The notes under the pieces are model-generated. The model worked only from the letters and a program-made list of their open reading frames with translations, did no database searches and was not told where the DNA came from. Both the position numbers and the translations under genes were made by a program. Below are positions 8,286 to 16,781 of a stretch of DNA of 64,000 nt, piece by piece. This stretch comes from Actinomadura spongiicola (lineage in GTDB: Bacteria > Actinomycetota > Actinomycetes > Streptosporangiales > Streptosporangiaceae). Each line of letters opens with the position of its first letter. Position 1 is the first letter of the stretch. The DNA is taken from positions 248,001-312,000 of the forward strand of contig NZ_QVNQ01000001.1 in NCBI RefSeq assembly GCF_003432485.1. The letters are read 5' to 3'.

Positions 8286-9617
8286 GTGACGACGACCCCC
8301 CGGCGGCGGCTCGCGACCGCACATGACCGCGAGATCCTGCGTCTCGCCGTGCCCGCCTTCGGCGCGCTCGTCGCCGAGCCCCTGTTCCTGCTGTCGGACG
8401 CGGCGATCGTCGGGCGGCTCGGCACCGCGCCGCTCGGCGGGCTCGGCGTCGCGGGCCAGGCCCTCAGCACGCTCGTCTACCTGTGCGTCTTCCTCGCGTA
8501 CGGAACGACGGCCGGGGTCGCCCGGCAGGTCGGCGCCGGGGACATGCGGGCGGCAGTCCGGCAGGGCATCGACGGCATGTGGCTCGCGCTCGCCCTCGGG
8601 ACCGCGCTGATCGTGGTCGGCTGGCCGCTCGTTCCCACGATCGTCGACGCGTTCGGCGCGTCCGCCGCCGTCGCCCCGTACGCCGAGACCTACCTGCGGG
8701 TGAGTCTCTTCGGGATCCCGTCCATGCTCGTGGTCCTCGCCGGGACGGGTGTGCTGCGCGGACTCCAGGACACCCGCACTCCCCTCGCCGTCTCTATCGG
8801 GGGCTTCTCCCTGAACCTGCTGCTCAACGTGGTGTTCGTGCTCGTCCTGGACTGGGGGATCGCGGGCTCTGCGTGGGGCACGGTGCTCGCCCAGACCGGC
8901 AGCGCCGCCGTCTACGTCGCCGTGGTGCTGCGGGCGGCGCGGCGGCACGGCTCCCTGGTTCGTCCCGATCTGGCGGGGATACGGACGTCGGCCACGGCGG
9001 GCTTGGCGCTGGTGGTCCGGACGGCGGCGCTCCGCGTCGTCCTTCTCGTCGGGACGTCGATCGCGGCCCGCATGGGGGACGAGGAGATCGCCGCCTACCA
9101 GGTCGGGTTCCAGGTGTGGACGCTGCTGGCGTTCGCCCTCGACGCCATCGCCATCGCCGGGCAGGCGATCACCGGACGCTATCTGGGCGCGTCCGACGTT
9201 CCGGGCACCCGCGCCGTCACGCGCCGGATGGTGTGGTGGGGCGTCGGCTGCGGCGTGGTGTTCGGCCTGGCGATCCTCGCCGTGCGGCCGTGGCTGCCCG
9301 GCCTGTTCACCACGGACGGCGGCGTCCGCGACCTGCTCCTGGCCTCGCTGCTCCTGGTGGCGTTGCAGCAACCGGTCGCCGGAGTGGTCTTCGTCCTGGA
9401 CGGGATCCTGATCGGCGCGGGCGACGGCGCGTACCTCGCGGTGACGTCGTTGCTCGCGACGATCGTGTTCCTGCCCGCGGCCATCGTCCTCCACCGGGCG
9501 GACACGGGCCTGATCGGGCTGTGGGCGGCGATCGGGCTCTGGATGCTCACCCGGATGCTCACACTGGGACTCCGCGCACGTGGCGACCGCTGGTTGGTCA
9601 CGGGCGCCGTCCGCTGA
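8286..9617 (+). CDS. MATE family efflux transporter (DinF-like)
   Basis: A 443-residue polytopic membrane protein with about 12 hydrophobic segments in two halves, normal for MATE. The N-terminal signature (REILRLAVPAFGALVAEPLFLLSD, AIVGRLGTAPLGGLGVAGQ) and the second-half motif (QAITGRYLGA) place it in the DinF branch. Members export drugs or cationic compounds using a Na+ or H+ gradient. Its position beside dnaB is common in actinobacteria. The GTG start has no Shine-Dalgarno and is probably leaderless, behind a palindromic operator. Confidence 0.9.
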   Translation: MTTTPRRRLATAHDREILRLAVPAFGALVAEPLFLLSDAAIVGRLGTAPLGGLGVAGQALSTLVYLCVFLAYGTTAGVARQVGAGDMRAAVRQGIDGMWLALALGTALIVVGWPLVPTIVDAFGASAAVAPYAETYLRVSLFGIPSMLVVLAGTGVLRGLQDTRTPLAVSIGGFSLNLLLNVVFVLVLDWGIAGSAWGTVLAQTGSAAVYVAVVLRAARRHGSLVRPDLAGIRTSATAGLALVVRTAALRVVLLVGTSIAARMGDEEIAAYQVGFQVWTLLAFALDAIAIAGQAITGRYLGASDVPGTRAVTRRMVWWGVGCGVVFGLAILAVRPWLPGLFTTDGGVRDLLLASLLLVALQQPVAGVVFVLDGILIGAGDGAYLAVTSLLATIVFLPAAIVLHRADTGLIGLWAAIGLWMLTRMLTLGLRARGDRWLVTGAVR

Positions 9618-9681
9618 CCGACACCCGCGCCGATCTGCGTCGATTTCCGCGATGCGCACCCGCACCGGCCGTCACACTCGC

Positions 9682-9703
9682 TACTATTCGAACATGTGTT
9701 CCA
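9682..9703 (+). promoter_or_regulatory. Leaderless promoter with LexA (SOS) box over a start codon
   Basis: TCGAACATGTGTTCCA (9688-9703) matches the actinobacterial LexA palindrome TCGAAC-N4-GTTCGA at all but one position. The ATG of the 62-residue gene lies inside the box. TACTAT at 9682-9687 is a good -10 element placed so that transcription would start near the ATG. Confidence 0.7.
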
Positions 9704-9882
9704 CACACGGCGAGCGGATGGCCCGGCTGACCCAGGCGATCGACGACCTGGCGGCGGAGGGCCTGACCGGTCTGCCCCCGGAAACGCTGGTGGAGCGGGT
9801 CGCGGGCATCTGGTCGCTCGTCGAGGGCATCGACCCGGAGATCGCCCGCCGCCGCACCCGCTACACGACCCCCGAGACCTGA
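9694..9882 (+). CDS. Small SOS-box protein resembling a DUF222 N-terminal helix region
   Basis: A 62-residue acidic, helical protein starting MCSTHGER. The open frame extends upstream into the MATE gene, but the -10 element and LexA box point to the ATG at 9694 as a leaderless start. The pattern RLTQAIDDLAAEGLTGLP-x(4)-ERVAGIW resembles the first helices of the actinobacterial DUF222/13E12-type HNH endonuclease family, several of which carry SOS boxes, but no DUF222 core or HNH domain follows. It could be a relic or an independent damage-induced small protein. Similarity is by eye and weak; the promoter evidence is stronger than the family evidence. Confidence 0.6.
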   Translation: MCSTHGERMARLTQAIDDLAAEGLTGLPPETLVERVAGIWSLVEGIDPEIARRRTRYTTPET

Positions 9883-9916
9883 TCGGCCACACGCGCGCCC
9901 GACCCCACCGGCGCGC

Positions 9917-10759
9917 TCAGGGAAAGCCGTCCAGTCGCGGAAGGATGGGCAGGACGGGGCCGGGAGCCGCGAGGGCGTTACCGGCTGCCGGGGACGAGTT
10001 CAGGCGCTCCGCCACCGTCCGTCGGAGTTCGGGCAGGCGGGCGTACAGGACGTCACCCGGGCAGCTGGTGTTGTTGTAGTCGCGGTGCCCGACGATGGCA
10101 CCGGCCGGTTCCAACGAGTACGCCTGGCACAGCCAGACGCACACCTCCACCAGGGACGTCCACAGGCCCCGCGGCACCCCGTTCTTCATGTAGGTGCCCT
10201 CGTTCTCGATCCCGATGGTGTGCTCGTTGTGGTGCAGCACCTGCGCGCCGACGGCGAGGTCACCGGCCTCGACGGCCTGGAGGCTCTTGTTGCGGCCCTC
10301 CATCACGATGCCGCCGCGGCTGATGGTGAGCTGCTGACCGGTGTCGTCCCAGCCGTTCTTGTTCATGTGGAAGTCCTGGATGTACCGGGACAGCGCGAAG
10401 GCGTGGGTGAGCGAACGGTCTTTGGCGTTCGGCGTGGCCGTGTGGTGGACGATGATGCGGTCGGGACGACGGTTGATCACCCGGGCGGGACGGCGCGGTG
10501 GGCGCGCCTGCCATTGCGCGCGGGTGTACACGCGCGGGGCGTCCGCCGTGAACGGGGCGATGTCGCCCGCTCCGGAATGCTCGTTCGGGCCGCCCCCCGG
10601 AAGATCATCCGCCATGGCCCCATTGTGGCCGGGGGCCGCTATGGACAGCATCTCCAGCAGCCCCGCCCCTACCACACCGCCGATCATCGCTCGGCGCGTC
10701 ACCGATGAGCCGTTGCGTCCCCGGCCGTCCGTGTCCTCCTCCGAATGCGCGTTCAACAC
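9917..10759 (-). CDS. Exported N-acetylmuramoyl-L-alanine amidase (PGRP/amidase_2)
   Basis: A 280-residue protein starting at the GTG at 10759 after AAGGGGG. A twin-arginine-like leader (SVTRRAMIGGVVGAG) suggests Tat export. The amidase_2/PGRP domain begins around YTRAQWQARPP. Zinc ligands are visible as H in IIVHHTA, H in GHRDYN and C in TSCPGDVLYARLP; the acidic and aromatic pattern GIENEGTY is also typical. The enzyme cleaves the bond between MurNAc and L-Ala of peptidoglycan outside the membrane. A Gly/Pro-rich stretch separates leader and domain, and the tail is short with no extra wall-binding domain. Confidence 0.88.
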   Translation of the reverse strand: MLNAHSEEDTDGRGRNGSSVTRRAMIGGVVGAGLLEMLSIAAPGHNGAMADDLPGGGPNEHSGAGDIAPFTADAPRVYTRAQWQARPPRRPARVINRRPDRIIVHHTATPNAKDRSLTHAFALSRYIQDFHMNKNGWDDTGQQLTISRGGIVMEGRNKSLQAVEAGDLAVGAQVLHHNEHTIGIENEGTYMKNGVPRGLWTSLVEVCVWLCQAYSLEPAGAIVGHRDYNNTSCPGDVLYARLPELRRTVAERLNSSPAAGNALAAPGPVLPILPRLDGFP

Positions 10760-10842
10760 CGTCCCCCTTCATCCCGCGATGAACTAGTTACGGAACGTAG
10801 TTAGACAGTTACCGACACTTCAAACACCGGGCGGTTCAGGGA

Positions 10843-10858
10843 CGTTTCACATGAAACA
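10843..10858. promoter_or_regulatory. parS-like site
   Basis: CGTTTCACATGAAACA differs from the ParB-binding consensus TGTTTCACGTGAAACA at two positions, leaving the inner palindrome GTTTC-ACAT-GAAAC. It lies between the amidase gene and rplI, in noncoding DNA, about 40 kb from parB. Confidence 0.5.
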
Positions 10859-11007
10859 CCGAGAAAGCACAACGGCCCCCCGCGCCGCCATGAAAGGCGT
10901 GGGACCCCTGGACGAATTCGGACGAACCGTGATCACGAACGCCTGTCGCACCTCGTCGGGACGATGGCGTTGCGACGATCCCGGAAGGGCCGATCGCCGA
11001 AAAGGAA

Positions 11008-11021
11008 CCCCGGGCGCGGGG
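11008..11021 (-). terminator. Possible terminator after rplI
   Basis: On the minus strand a short CCCC/GGGG stem is followed by TTCCTTTT, just downstream of the rplI stop. The stem is short, so the call is tentative. Confidence 0.35.
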
Positions 11022-11043
11022 GCCGTTCTTCGTGCTATGCCGG

Positions 11044-11490
11044 TCAGGCCTCGCTGACGTTGATGTCGATCGTGGCGGTGACCTCGGTGTGCAGGCGCAC
11101 ACTGACCCGGTGGTCGCCGACGGTCTTGATCGGGTTGCCGATCTCGATGCGGCGACGGTCCAGGTCGGGGCCGCCCGCCGCGCGGACCGCCTCGGCGATG
11201 TCGGCGGCCGTCACGGCACCGAACAGGCGGCCTCCGCTGCCGGTCCGGGTGCGCAGCCGCACCCGCACGGCCTTGAGCTGCTCGGCGACCTCCTTGGCGT
11301 GCTCGACCGTCGCGATCTCGCGGGCCGAACGCGCCTTCTTGATCGACTCGATCTCCTTCTCGGCGCCCCTGGTCCACCGGATGGCGAACCCGCGGGGGAC
11401 GAGGTAGTTGCGGCCGTAGCCGTTGCGGACGTCGATGACGTCACCGGGCTCGCCGAGCCCGGAGACCTGCTGGGTCAGGATGAGCTTCAT
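11044..11490 (-). CDS. rplI: 50S ribosomal protein L9
   Basis: A 148-residue protein of normal L9 length. It opens [34 protein letters not shown] (given in part), the conserved rRNA-binding N-domain, joined by the long central helix ([26 protein letters not shown] in part) to the C-terminal domain. It binds 23S rRNA in the large subunit. It is the last gene of the leftward operon rpsF-ssb-rpsR-rplI, 16 bp after rpsR, preceded by GGAGGGAAG as RBS. Confidence 0.97.
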   Translation of the reverse strand: MKLILTQQVSGLGEPGDVIDVRNGYGRNYLVPRGFAIRWTRGAEKEIESIKKARSAREIATVEHAKEVAEQLKAVRVRLRTRTGSGGRLFGAVTAADIAEAVRAAGGPDLDRRRIEIGNPIKTVGDHRVSVRLHTEVTATIDINVSEA

Positions 11491-11506
11491 GATCTTCCCT
11501 CCCGCC

Positions 11507-11743
11507 TCAGCGCGCGGTGCTGGTGTACGGCAGCAGCGCCATCTCGCGGGCGTTCTTGATCGCCGTGGCGACGTCCCGCTGGTGCTGGGTGCAGTTACCG
11601 GTCACCCGCCGGGCGCGGATCTTGCCGCGGTCGGAGATGAACTTCCGCAGCAGCCCGGTGTCCTTGTAGTCGACGTAGGAGATCTTCTCCTGGCAGAAAA
11701 CGCAAACCTTCTTCTTCGGTTTGCGGGGAGGTGGCTTCGCCAT
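11507..11743 (-). CDS. rpsR: 30S ribosomal protein S18 (zinc-type)
   Basis: A 78-residue protein with the S18 core [20 protein letters not shown] and RARRVTGNC. The N-terminal CVFCQ and later TGNCTQHQ give the C-x2-C ... C-x2-H zinc-ligand set of the zinc-containing (C+) type, so a zinc-independent paralogue may exist elsewhere, as in related genera. It partners S6 in the 30S platform. The ATG at 11743 follows AAAGGAG. Confidence 0.97.
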   Translation of the reverse strand: MAKPPPRKPKKKVCVFCQEKISYVDYKDTGLLRKFISDRGKIRARRVTGNCTQHQRDVATAIKNAREMALLPYTSTAR

Positions 11744-11866
11744 CGTGGTGCTCCTTTGGGAGAGCCCCGCTCACGCGGGAATGGACGTGTACATGGTCTT
11801 GCTGGTCACGCCGGAACGACGAGATTCGACGATCCGGGCGGTCGATCGGCCGAAGGCCGGACGCGG

Positions 11867-12457
11867 CTAGAACGGCGGGTCGTCGGAGAAGCCTCCGCCG
11901 CCGCTGCCGCTGGTGGCCCAGGGGTCGTCGGCGGGGGCACCGCCCCCGCCCTGCTGACCGAAGCCGCCGCCTTGCTGGCCGCCGCCTCCGCCGCCGAAAC
12001 CGCCGCCCTGCTGGCCGCCGCCGCCGAAGCCGCCGCCACCGCCCTGGCCTCCGCCGCCACCGCCGCCGAAGCCGCCACCGCCGCCGCCCTGCCGCTGGGT
12101 CTTGTTGACCTTGGCGGTGGCGCTGCGCAGCGAGGGGCCGACCTCGTCGACCTCCACCTCGAAGACGGTGCGCTTCTCACCTTCGCGGGTCTCGTACGAC
12201 CGCTGCTTGAGTCGGCCCTGCACGATCACCCGCATGCCGCGCTGCAGGCTCTCCGCCACGTTCTCGGCGGCCTGCCGCCAGACGTTGCAGGTCAGGAACA
12301 GGGCCTCGCCGTCCTTCCAGTCACCCGACTGGCGGTCGAAGAACCGCGGGGTCGAGGCGATGCGGAAGGACGCGACCGCCTGGCCGCTCGAGGTGAAACG
12401 CAGATTCGGGTCCTCGACGAGGTTCCCGACGATCGTGATTACGGTGTCGCCTGCCAT
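11867..12457 (-). CDS. ssb: Single-stranded DNA-binding protein
   Basis: A 196-residue SSB. The N-terminal OB fold (residues 1-115, beginning [21 protein letters not shown], with [18 protein letters not shown]) is followed by a very Gly-rich linker (GGGG and GGFGGGG runs, residues 122-180) and the acidic tip ending FSDDPPF, which recruits replication and repair partners. It protects ssDNA at forks. The gene lies within the S6-S18 operon, as in most bacteria; 123 bp separates it from rpsR. Confidence 0.97.
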   Translation of the reverse strand: MAGDTVITIVGNLVEDPNLRFTSSGQAVASFRIASTPRFFDRQSGDWKDGEALFLTCNVWRQAAENVAESLQRGMRVIVQGRLKQRSYETREGEKRTVFEVEVDEVGPSLRSATAKVNKTQRQGGGGGGFGGGGGGGQGGGGGFGGGGQQGGGFGGGGGGQQGGGFGQQGGGGAPADDPWATSGSGGGGFSDDPPF

Positions 12458-12494
12458 GGGGCTCGCTCCGGCTGCTGTGAGGGCTGAGCCTGGC

Positions 12495-12785
12495 TCAGTG
12501 GACCTCGGGGCGGATGACCTTCGTGCGGAGGATCGACTCGCTCAGGTTGAGCTGCCGGTCGAGCTCCTTGACCGTGGCAGGCTCGGCCGACAGGTCGATC
12601 ACCGCGTAGATGCCTTCGGACTTCTTCTGGATGTCGTACGCCAGGCGCCTGCGGCCCCAGACGTCGACCTTCTCGACGCTGCCGCCGCCGTCCTTGACGA
12701 CCTTAAGGAACGGGTCGAGCGCGGTGGTGGCCGTGCGCTCGTCGATGGCGGGGTCGAGAATGGTCATGAGTTCGTAACGACGCAT
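12495..12785 (-). CDS. rpsF: 30S ribosomal protein S6
   Basis: A 96-residue protein of standard S6 length starting [12 protein letters not shown], with the conserved [23 protein letters not shown] segment (given in part). It binds S18 on 16S rRNA. It is the first gene of the leftward operon and has a strong AGGAGGT RBS nine bases before the ATG. Confidence 0.97.
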   Translation of the reverse strand: MRRYELMTILDPAIDERTATTALDPFLKVVKDGGGSVEKVDVWGRRRLAYDIQKKSEGIYAVIDLSAEPATVKELDRQLNLSESILRTKVIRPEVH

Positions 12786-12814
12786 GCTGTCCCTACCTCC
12801 TCTGGACTGATGCG

Positions 12815-12833
12815 GTCACGGTCTCTCCGTGAC
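12815..12833 (-). promoter_or_regulatory. Hairpin in the rpsF leader
   Basis: GTCACGG-tctct-CCGTGAC forms a perfect 7-bp stem about 30 bases upstream of the rpsF start. Many bacteria carry an S6:S18-binding leader element here; I can see the stem but cannot confirm the conserved CCG bulge geometry. Confidence 0.35.
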
Positions 12834-13629
12834 AGGAGGGCTGTTGCGTCCCTCGCGGCGGCACCGGACTCCGGATCGCCGGACGCACCGGCCACGAGAC
12901 CGATACAGGCTACCAACTGTCGGCACCATACGAGCCGGTTCCCAAAGCTCAGCGGCCAAACGAACCGAAACCCGACCCCCCGCACCCTCCCCGGCACCCC
13001 CACGACGCCGAACGCCCCAACCGACTTCCCCACCTCCGGCACCCCCTGTGCCCGCACACAGGGGACGGTCACGCCGACCGGCCGCGGTCGTCCCATCGCC
13101 GCCGACCGGTCGGCCGCTCGAGCCGGTCCTCCGCGGCCTGCGAGCGGTCGCGGCGTTCGCCGAGATCCGGGCCGCCGCGATCGACGACTCGCACCTCCCG
13201 TTCGCGCTCGCCCGCACAAGGCGACAGTCTCCCTTCCTCAGTCTCCCTTCCTCGCCTGCCTCGACTATTGCGGTTGCCGCCCGCACCCTCACGCAGGGAC
13301 CGTCCTCCGGCTCGACGGCCACCGTCTACTACGGCACCGTCCACGCCCGCACATGGAGGACGCCGCTTACCGACGCCGGTTGCGGGCGCAGGGTGCCGCC
13401 CGATCGCGCGGTGTCGTCAGGTGCGGCCATGCCGGGCGGCGGCTTCCCAGGCCGCGTCGCACGGGGCCCGCGACCGCGGCGCGACCAGCCTGGACCGGGC
13501 GCCGCGCCGACCTCCGGCGACGCTTCCGCCCACGGGCGCGATCGGTAAGGGCGGAGCGTCGGCCGGTGGCGCCTCATCGGGGTGGGCGGGTGCCGTCATC
13601 GACGTGGCCGTGTCGGGCGGGGGGCGCCG
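12834..13629. other. Gene-poor stretch upstream of rpsF
   Basis: About 800 bp with open frames only in Arg/Pro/Gly-rich compositions that look like frame shadows of GC-rich DNA. No recognisable protein family, RBS-supported start or repeat was found. It should contain the rpsF promoter. Confidence 0.5.
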
Positions 13630-13794
13630 TCACCGCCTCGCCTTGGGCTGGACGGGACGCGCGCAGCGTCGCCGTTCCAGCTCCGCCATGATGTCGGCCA
13701 TGCGGGCGCGCATACGGGCGGTCTGGGTCGTCAGCAGCGACAACTCCTCCACGAGCTCCGCGTCACCGATCAGCCCCAACTGCGCGTTCGTCAC
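13630..13794 (-). CDS. Small helical protein behind a LexA box
   Basis: A 54-residue protein read from the GTG at 13794, preceded by GGAGG at good spacing. Its composition is helical with leucine and alanine heptads: DAELVEELSLLTTQ, then RMRARMADIMAELERRR, and a basic end. DAELVEEL ... AELERRR resembles the first helices of DUF222 proteins, without any further domain. A LexA-type box lies about 65 bp upstream on the same strand, next to a TACTGT -10-like element. The frame is open further upstream, but only this start has a good RBS. Function unknown. Confidence 0.5.
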   Translation of the reverse strand: MTNAQLGLIGDAELVEELSLLTTQTARMRARMADIMAELERRRCARPVQPKARR

Positions 13795-13857
13795 GATGGT
13801 GCACCTCCTGCTCCCCTCCCGCTTCCCCTCGGGAGGTCCGAACCGAGCCGGCGTTTT

Positions 13858-13873
13858 TCGAATCCATGTTCGA
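13858..13873. promoter_or_regulatory. LexA (SOS) box
   Basis: TCGAATCCATGTTCGA matches TCGAAC-N4-GTTCGA at 11 of 12 specified positions. It lies between the divergent small genes at 13794 (minus) and 14023 (plus). On the minus strand TACTGT precedes it, so LexA would cover the start-site region of the 54-residue gene. Confidence 0.65.
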
Positions 13874-14022
13874 CAGTACCGCCTGCCGCCGACATTTTCC
13901 GCCCGCCCCCGCCGGTTGATCCCCGGCCCGGTTGGGAACCCCTTAACTGGCATGGTCCGTCCGGTCCCCGCGTGCGCTGTGCGCCCCCTCGCGCGGGAGA
14001 CCTGACCTGGAGGAGGATCCCG

Positions 14023-14322
14023 ATGCCACAGGAGGCAACACGCACGGAGCGGCAGGCGGCCGTCCCCGAGGCCGAGCCCCACCGTTACCAGGACGTCCTC
14101 GCCGTCGCCGCGGTCACGATCGGGCTCGCCGCACTGATCATGGGCTGGATCCCGGCGACCCACCTCCCCGGTGCGGTGGCGGGGGTGATCGGGCTTCCGC
14201 TCGCCCTGTACTCGCAGATGATCTCCGCGACGACGAACGAGCGCTGGCTGAACGTCATCGGCATGGTGGCCTCGTTCATGGGGACCGCCTTCGCGCTGAG
14301 CAACGGCGGCTTCTCGATCTGA
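14023..14322 (+). CDS. Small membrane protein of unknown function
   Basis: A 99-residue protein from an ATG preceded by GGAGGAGG. The first 25 residues are charged and polar (TRTERQAAVPEAEPH), followed by three hydrophobic segments: VLAVAAVTIGLAALIMGWI, LPGAVAGVIGLPLALYS and WLNVIGMVASFMGTAFAL. No domain is recognised. Inner-membrane location is likely. It lies 83 bp upstream of the endonuclease IV-like gene in the same direction. Confidence 0.7.
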   Translation: MPQEATRTERQAAVPEAEPHRYQDVLAVAAVTIGLAALIMGWIPATHLPGAVAGVIGLPLALYSQMISATTNERWLNVIGMVASFMGTAFALSNGGFSI

Positions 14323-14405
14323 TTCACGTGCCCGCGTCCCGTCGACGCTTCACCGGTGCGGTGAGAGGGCCCGGTGTTGTCGGAGGACGGGGTTAGGCTC
14401 GGGTC

Positions 14406-15173
14406 ATGCGCATCGGAGCCCACGTCGATCAGACCAACCCGCTGGACAACGGCCGCGCGGTCGGCGCCGACGTCGTCCAGTTCTTCCTCGGCGACCCGCA
14501 GGGCTGGAAGAAGCCCGTCCTGCCGGAGGGTGTCGAGGCACTGGCGGGTTCCGGCGTGGACGTCTACATCCACGCCCCGTACACGATCAACGTGGCGACG
14601 TCCAACAACAGGATTCGCATTCCGAGTCGCAAGAACCTCACCCAGCAGTTGGAGGCGGCCGCGTCGATCGGCGCGAAGGCGCTGATCGTCCATGGTGGGC
14701 ACGTGCTGAAGGACGACGATCCCGAGTTGGGGTTCGAGAACTGGCGCAAAGTGTTCGAGCGGGTCGAATGCCCGGTGCCGGTCTATATCGAGAACACGGC
14801 GGGCGGCGGGAACGCGATGGCGCGCAAGTTCGACCGGATCGCTCGGCTGTGGGAGGTGCTGTCCGGGGTCGCGGGGCTGGAGTCCAAGCTCGGATTCTGT
14901 CTGGACACCTGTCACGCGCACGCGGCGGGGGAGGAACTCGTGGACGCCGTCGACCGGATCAAGGCGATCACCGGCCGTATCGATCTGGTGCACTGCAACG
15001 ACAGTCGGGACTCGTTCGGGTCGGGCGCCGACCGGCACGCCAATCTGGGCAGTGGCACCATCGACCCGGAGGCGATCCTGGCCGTGGTCAGGGCCGCCGA
15101 CGCTCCGGTCGTGGTGGAGACGCCCGCCGACGGCCAGGCCGACGACATCGCGTGGCTGCGTTCGCGGCTCTAA
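14406..15173 (+). CDS. nfo: Deoxyribonuclease IV (AP endonuclease family 2)
   Basis: A 255-residue TIM-barrel protein with the endonuclease IV metal motifs in order: [29 protein letters not shown], then [22 protein letters not shown] and VETP. His, Asp and Glu in these motifs hold the three zinc ions. The enzyme incises DNA at abasic sites in base-excision repair. It is somewhat shorter than E. coli Nfo (285 residues). A LexA-type box lies 530 bp upstream, but a promoter link is not shown. Confidence 0.88.
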   Translation: MRIGAHVDQTNPLDNGRAVGADVVQFFLGDPQGWKKPVLPEGVEALAGSGVDVYIHAPYTINVATSNNRIRIPSRKNLTQQLEAAASIGAKALIVHGGHVLKDDDPELGFENWRKVFERVECPVPVYIENTAGGGNAMARKFDRIARLWEVLSGVAGLESKLGFCLDTCHAHAAGEELVDAVDRIKAITGRIDLVHCNDSRDSFGSGADRHANLGSGTIDPEAILAVVRAADAPVVVETPADGQADDIAWLRSRL

Positions 15174-15341
15174 TGGCGGTGCGACGGGAACCCGCGCGTG
15201 CGACAGAACATCTAATGCCACGTAACACCATGAAGACGACACAAGCCGAAGGTCGCCTCACACTGACATAATTCGGAACCCAGTCTCTCAGCGCACGCGC
15301 GTTCTCTTCGGCGGCGGGCGCGCGAACCGATCGGGAACTTT

Positions 15342-15731
15342 ATGGCACAGCCTCCGTACGACCCCTACGGTTACGGGTCGCAGGATCCGTACGCCCAGCA
15401 GTACTCCCAGCCCCAGTCCGTCCAGCACCACTACTACGGTTCGGGCCCGCCGGTCCCCCCGCGCAACAACGGCATGGCCATCGCCTCGATGGTGCTGGGC
15501 ATCGTGGGTGTGCTGTCCTGCGGTGTGCTGGTCTTCTCGATCGGCGCCGTCATCTTCGGGCACGTCGCGCAGAGCCAGATCAAGCGGACGGGCGAGGGCG
15601 GCAACGGCATGGCCGTGACCGGACTGATCCTCGGTTACCTCTTCTTCGTGATCGGACTGCTCTACTGGATCGTCATCGTGGGGATCTACGGGGCGGCGTG
15701 GTGGAGCCTCTCTCAGGACCCCACCTACTAG
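15342..15731 (+). CDS. DUF4190 domain membrane protein
   Basis: A 129-residue protein. Residues 1-45 are Tyr/Gln/Pro-rich (YDPYGYGSQDPYAQQY), followed by two membrane segments with the DUF4190 pattern: NNGMAIASMVLGIVGVLSCG, GHVAQSQIKRTGEGGNGMAVTGLILGY. These proteins are common in actinobacteria and of unknown function, probably septal or envelope associated. A terminator follows immediately. Confidence 0.85.
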   Translation: MAQPPYDPYGYGSQDPYAQQYSQPQSVQHHYYGSGPPVPPRNNGMAIASMVLGIVGVLSCGVLVFSIGAVIFGHVAQSQIKRTGEGGNGMAVTGLILGYLFFVIGLLYWIVIVGIYGAAWWSLSQDPTY

Positions 15732-15732
15732 A

Positions 15733-15760
15733 CCGCCCTCGTCGGGCGGGCTCTTCTTCT
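15733..15760 (+). terminator. Terminator after the DUF4190 gene
   Basis: CCGCCC-tcgtc-GGGCGG (15733-15749) is followed by the pyrimidine run CTCTTCTTCTT, directly after the stop codon at 15731. Confidence 0.6.
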
Positions 15761-15842
15761 TCTGGACATTTCCGCCGCCGTTTCATGATGGTGCCGTGGG
15801 TTGAGCCTCTGAGCAGTTGAGTCTCTAGTCACTGGAGCCCTC

Positions 15843-16781
15843 ATGGTGGACGGCATGGACGGCGACACCCTTTACACGATCGGGGATCTGGCACGCCGCA
15901 CCGGCCTCTCGGTGCGGACGATCCGGTTCTACTCCGACGAGGGCGTGGTGCCGCCGGCCTGCCGTACCGCGGCCGGTTACCGGCTGTACGACGCGGCTGC
16001 CGTCGCGCGCCTCGACCTGGTGCGGACGCTGCGCGACCTCGGCATCGATCTCGGAACGGTCCGGCGTGTGCTGGACCGCGAGATCGGCGTCGGGGAGGTC
16101 GCGGCGACGCACGCGGAGGCCATGGACGTGCAGATCCGGACGCTCAGGCTGCGCCGGGCCGTGCTGCGGGCGATCGCCAAACGCGGATCCAGTCCAGAGG
16201 AGATCGAACTGATGAACAAGCTGGCCCGGCTGTCCGACGAGGAGCGCCGGCGCATCATCACCGACTTCATCGACGAGTCGTTCGCCGGGCTCGACGTCGA
16301 CCCCGAGTTCGTGGCGAGGATGCGGTCCGGGCTGCCGGAGCTGCCCGACGATCCCGAGCCGGAGCAGGTCGACGCGTGGGTGGAGCTCGCCGAACTGGTC
16401 GGCGACCCCGATTTCCGCGCGTCGGTGCGGCGGATGGCCGAGTTCCAGGCGGCGGACCGCGCCCGGGGCACCGGCCCGAACGACGCGCACGTCCTCGCGG
16501 AGTTGACGGCGGAGAAGGTGGGCGCCGCCATCGCGGACGGCATCGCGCCCGACTCGGAGGCGGCGCGGCCCATCGTCGACGAGCTGGTCGCGGCCTACGC
16601 GGCCTCGTCCGGGAGCAGCGACACCGCCGAGTTCAGGCGGGAGCTGCTGGAACGTCTGGACGTCGGCACCGACGTGCGGGCGGAACGCTACTGGCACCTT
16701 CTCGCCACCATCAACGGCTGGCCCGCGCAGCCGCCGGTCACACCGATGTTCGAGTGGTTCATCGACGCGTTGCGCCGCTAG
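15843..16781 (+). CDS. MerR family transcriptional regulator
   Basis: A 312-residue protein with an N-terminal MerR helix-turn-helix and wing (YTIGDLARRTGLSVRTIRFY, then GYRLYD; residues 6-75) and a dimerisation helix (LDLVRTLRDLGIDLGTVRRVLD). The 220-residue C-terminal part is helical and acidic, without the cysteine ligands of metal sensors, so a small organic effector or none is likely. Its stop codon overlaps that of the convergent GT87-like gene: both use the palindrome CTAG at 16778-16781. Confidence 0.88.
   Translation: MVDGMDGDTLYTIGDLARRTGLSVRTIRFYSDEGVVPPACRTAAGYRLYDAAAVARLDLVRTLRDLGIDLGTVRRVLDREIGVGEVAATHAEAMDVQIRTLRLRRAVLRAIAKRGSSPEEIELMNKLARLSDEERRRIITDFIDESFAGLDVDPEFVARMRSGLPELPDDPEPEQVDAWVELAELVGDPDFRASVRRMAEFQAADRARGTGPNDAHVLAELTAEKVGAAIADGIAPDSEAARPIVDELVAAYAASSGSSDTAEFRRELLERLDVGTDVRAERYWHLLATINGWPAQPPVTPMFEWFIDALRR

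Noticed and set aside
12815..12833. Confident S6:S18 ribosomal leader
   Set aside because: The hairpin is present but I could not verify the conserved bulge; kept only as a hairpin.
12829..13548. Plus-strand open frame upstream of rpsF
   Set aside because: Pro/Arg-rich composition, no RBS-supported start and no recognisable domain.
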